A stretch of 6,972 nt of DNA. It comes from an uncultured delta proteobacterium. Its GTDB lineage: Bacteria; RBG-13-61-14; DRUE01. The notes below the pieces were generated by a model, which had not been told where the DNA came from, searched no databases, and was given only the letters and a program-made list of their open reading frames with translations. Of this stretch, positions 5,493 through 6,972 are shown piece after piece. Position 1 is the first letter of the stretch; the number at the start of each line of letters is the position of its first letter. The DNA lies in contig CAIYYW010000351.1 in NCBI GenBank assembly GCA_903930515.1, positions 1-6,972 on the forward strand, read 5' to 3'. The position numbers and the translations under genes are program-made.

Positions 5493-6972
5493 ATGAACCA
5501 GCAAGGGAATAAAGCCCAGGAATTCCACGGCAAAATCCAGACCCGGTTCCTGGCCATCCTGGTAACCATCTTCGTGGCCCTGATCAGTTACCAGTTGATC
5601 AACCTCTGGATCACCACCGGAGCCAGGTTCCAGGCCGAGAAAAAAAGTTACGAGGACACCGGAAGGGGGATCGCCCAGACCCTGAGCCAGGATAATAATG
5701 TCCGGATGGGAGTGATCGCCGGCCAGAGGGAAATCCTGGAACCCCGTTTGAACAAGTCCTTTGAAACCGAAAAACTCAGTTTCCTCCTGTTGGTTTCCGC
5801 GGACGGCCAGGTGATCTACGAGACCTACCAGAAAGAGAAAGGGGTAACCGCGGAAGAGGTCCGGAAGAAGGAATTGCTCGCGAAAATTTCCCGCGAGGCC
5901 CTGGTCCAGAAAGAAATGATCTCGGTCTCGGGCAAGGAATTCCTGGTGTTCTGGTCTCCGATCCTGACCGAGTCCGGGATCTCCGGGGAAGGATCTTACC
6001 TGGGAGAGATCGTCCTGGGGCTGGATTTAAGCAGGATTTATAACCAGCAGTATATGGGAAGGCTCTGGGGACTGGTGGTGACCCTGGTCTCGATCGTGAT
6101 CCTGATCATCGCCCTGCTCTACCTGCTCCGAAGGGTGACCCGGCCAATCGTGGAAATCTCGGAATACGCCAAGAAAATCGGCGCCGGAGATTTCAGCATC
6201 GCGATCCCGGTCAAGAGCAACGACGAGATCGGCCTGCTCGCCTACACCATCAATGATATGGTCCGGGGGCTTTCCGAGCACACCAACCGTCTTCAGGTGA
6301 TGGTCCGGTCCATTAGTGAAACCATTGAAACCCTCTCTTCCACCACTGCGGAAATATTCCAGATCTCCTCCCAGCAGGCCGTGGGCGCCACCGAGCAGGC
6401 CGCCTCGGTCCAGGAAGCCGCCTCCACCAGCAAGGAGATCGCGGCCACTTTCGGAAGAATCGCCCAGGGTGCGGAGGAGGTGAGCAAGATCGCGGAGGAG
6501 ACCACTGAATCCAGCCGGAAGGGCCAGGAGTTTATGGTAAGCGTGATCGGAGGCATGGAGGACATCAAGGGGAGGGTGAAGAATGTTTCCGACCGGATCC
6601 TGGAACTGGGCCAGCAATCCCAGCAGATCAGCTCGGTGATTGACATCATCAACGAGATCAGCGAGCAGACCAACCTGCTCGCCTTGAACGCCGCGATTGA
6701 GGCCGCCGGGGCCGGAGAGGCGGGAAGAAGGTTCTCGGTGGTTGCCGGGGAAGTTAGGAGACTGGCCGGGAGGACTTTGGACGCGACCAAGATGGTGAGG
6801 GAGATGGTGGAAACCATCCAGCATCTGACCAACCAGATCGTGATGCTTTCCGAAGAGGAGATGAAGACGGTGGAGAGCGGGGCGGGTCTGGTGGAGGAGA
6901 TGGGCAATTATTTCAACCGGATTCTGGAGCAGGTTGATTCCACCACCCAGGCCGCGATCGAGATCAATCTCA
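5493..6972 (+). CDS. Methyl-accepting chemotaxis protein (transmembrane chemoreceptor), 3' truncated by window end
   Basis: The frame is open for 493 codons with no stop before the edge. Translation shows a short cytoplasmic start with basic residues, TM1 about 19-40 ([21 protein letters not shown]), and a periplasmic sensor of about 150 residues (41-188). The sensor has strands [16 protein letters not shown] and [12 protein letters not shown], suggestive of a Cache/PAS-like fold. TM2 is about 191-212, followed by HAMP about 211-263 (VTRPIVEIS with P218, and NDEIGLLA), then the coiled-coil signalling domain. The hairpin tip [18 protein letters not shown] (388-405) is unmistakable, continuing [19 protein letters not shown]. 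Enteric receptors have EAARAGE and GRGFAVVA here, so G406 and R413 differ. The receptor senses an unknown ligand or stress and controls CheA through CheW; CheR and CheB modify glutamates on its helices. Any C-terminal pentapeptide tether for CheR is out of view. The start is fixed by the strongest Shine-Dalgarno in the window. Confidence 0.95.
   Translation, partial: MNQQGNKAQEFHGKIQTRFLAILVTIFVALISYQLINLWITTGARFQAEKKSYEDTGRGIAQTLSQDNNVRMGVIAGQREILEPRLNKSFETEKLSFLLLVSADGQVIYETYQKEKGVTAEEVRKKELLAKISREALVQKEMISVSGKEFLVFWSPILTESGISGEGSYLGEIVLGLDLSRIYNQQYMGRLWGLVVTLVSIVILIIALLYLLRRVTRPIVEISEYAKKIGAGDFSIAIPVKSNDEIGLLAYTINDMVRGLSEHTNRLQVMVRSISETIETLSSTTAEIFQISSQQAVGATEQAASVQEAASTSKEIAATFGRIAQGAEEVSKIAEETTESSRKGQEFMVSVIGGMEDIKGRVKNVSDRILELGQQSQQISSVIDIINEISEQTNLLALNAAIEAAGAGEAGRRFSVVAGEVRRLAGRTLDATKMVREMVETIQHLTNQIVMLSEEEMKTVESGAGLVEEMGNYFNRILEQVDSTTQAAIEINL

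Noticed and set aside
6027-6824. Open frame of 265 codons on the minus strand
   Set aside because: It is antisense to the HAMP and signalling domains of the chemoreceptor, which are unmistakable on the plus strand; the minus translation shows low-complexity Gly/His/Leu/Asp composition.

Overview
The window is a single tightly packed, plus-strand operon segment encoding most of a bacterial chemosensory (Che-type) phosphorelay. It is open at both ends. In order it holds the 3' end of a CheR methyltransferase fused to TPR repeats (1-737), a CheW scaffold with an N-terminal extension (741-1307), a receiver protein with a DUF4388/PATAN-like domain (1317-2264), a hybrid CheA kinase with a C-terminal receiver (2257-4425), a CheB methylesterase (4428-5489), and the first 493 codons of a transmembrane chemoreceptor (5493 to the end). 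The first gene's real start is upstream: its frame opens at base 1 with the CheR C-terminal motif (H)SES, so the ATG at 21 is internal. The receptor runs off the 3' edge with no stop.

All junctions are between -8 and +9 bases, so there is no room for internal promoters or terminators, and the proteins are probably made from one transcript with translational coupling. No RNA genes, insertion sequences, CRISPR arrays or long intergenic stretches are seen.

How the parts should work together (known family roles applied to this layout): the receptor, with a periplasmic sensor of about 150 residues, controls the CheA kinase through CheW. CheA phosphorylates its own HPt histidine and passes phosphate to receivers. 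Three receiver domains are present: one on CheA, one on CheB and one on the DUF4388 protein. CheR and CheB set receptor methylation. No stand-alone CheY, CheZ, CheC, CheD, GGDEF or flagellar gene is visible. The CheR-TPR / extended CheW / CheA-REC / CheB order resembles the Pseudomonas Wsp system and other 'alternative cellular function' chemosensory clusters more than flagellar chemotaxis. The REC-DUF4388 gene takes the place of an obvious output protein.

Organism: a bacterium with two cell membranes is likely, from the receptor architecture and operon type. The DNA is moderately GC-rich by eye, with purine-rich coding strands and Shine-Dalgarno sites of the AAGGAGG kind. A deltaproteobacterial-type or related phylum is plausible but cannot be fixed from this sequence. 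The genes themselves are recognisable family members. The less ordinary points are the REC-DUF4388 insertion, a non-enteric receptor tip sequence, and an eight-A tract exactly at the receiver/esterase boundary of cheB.
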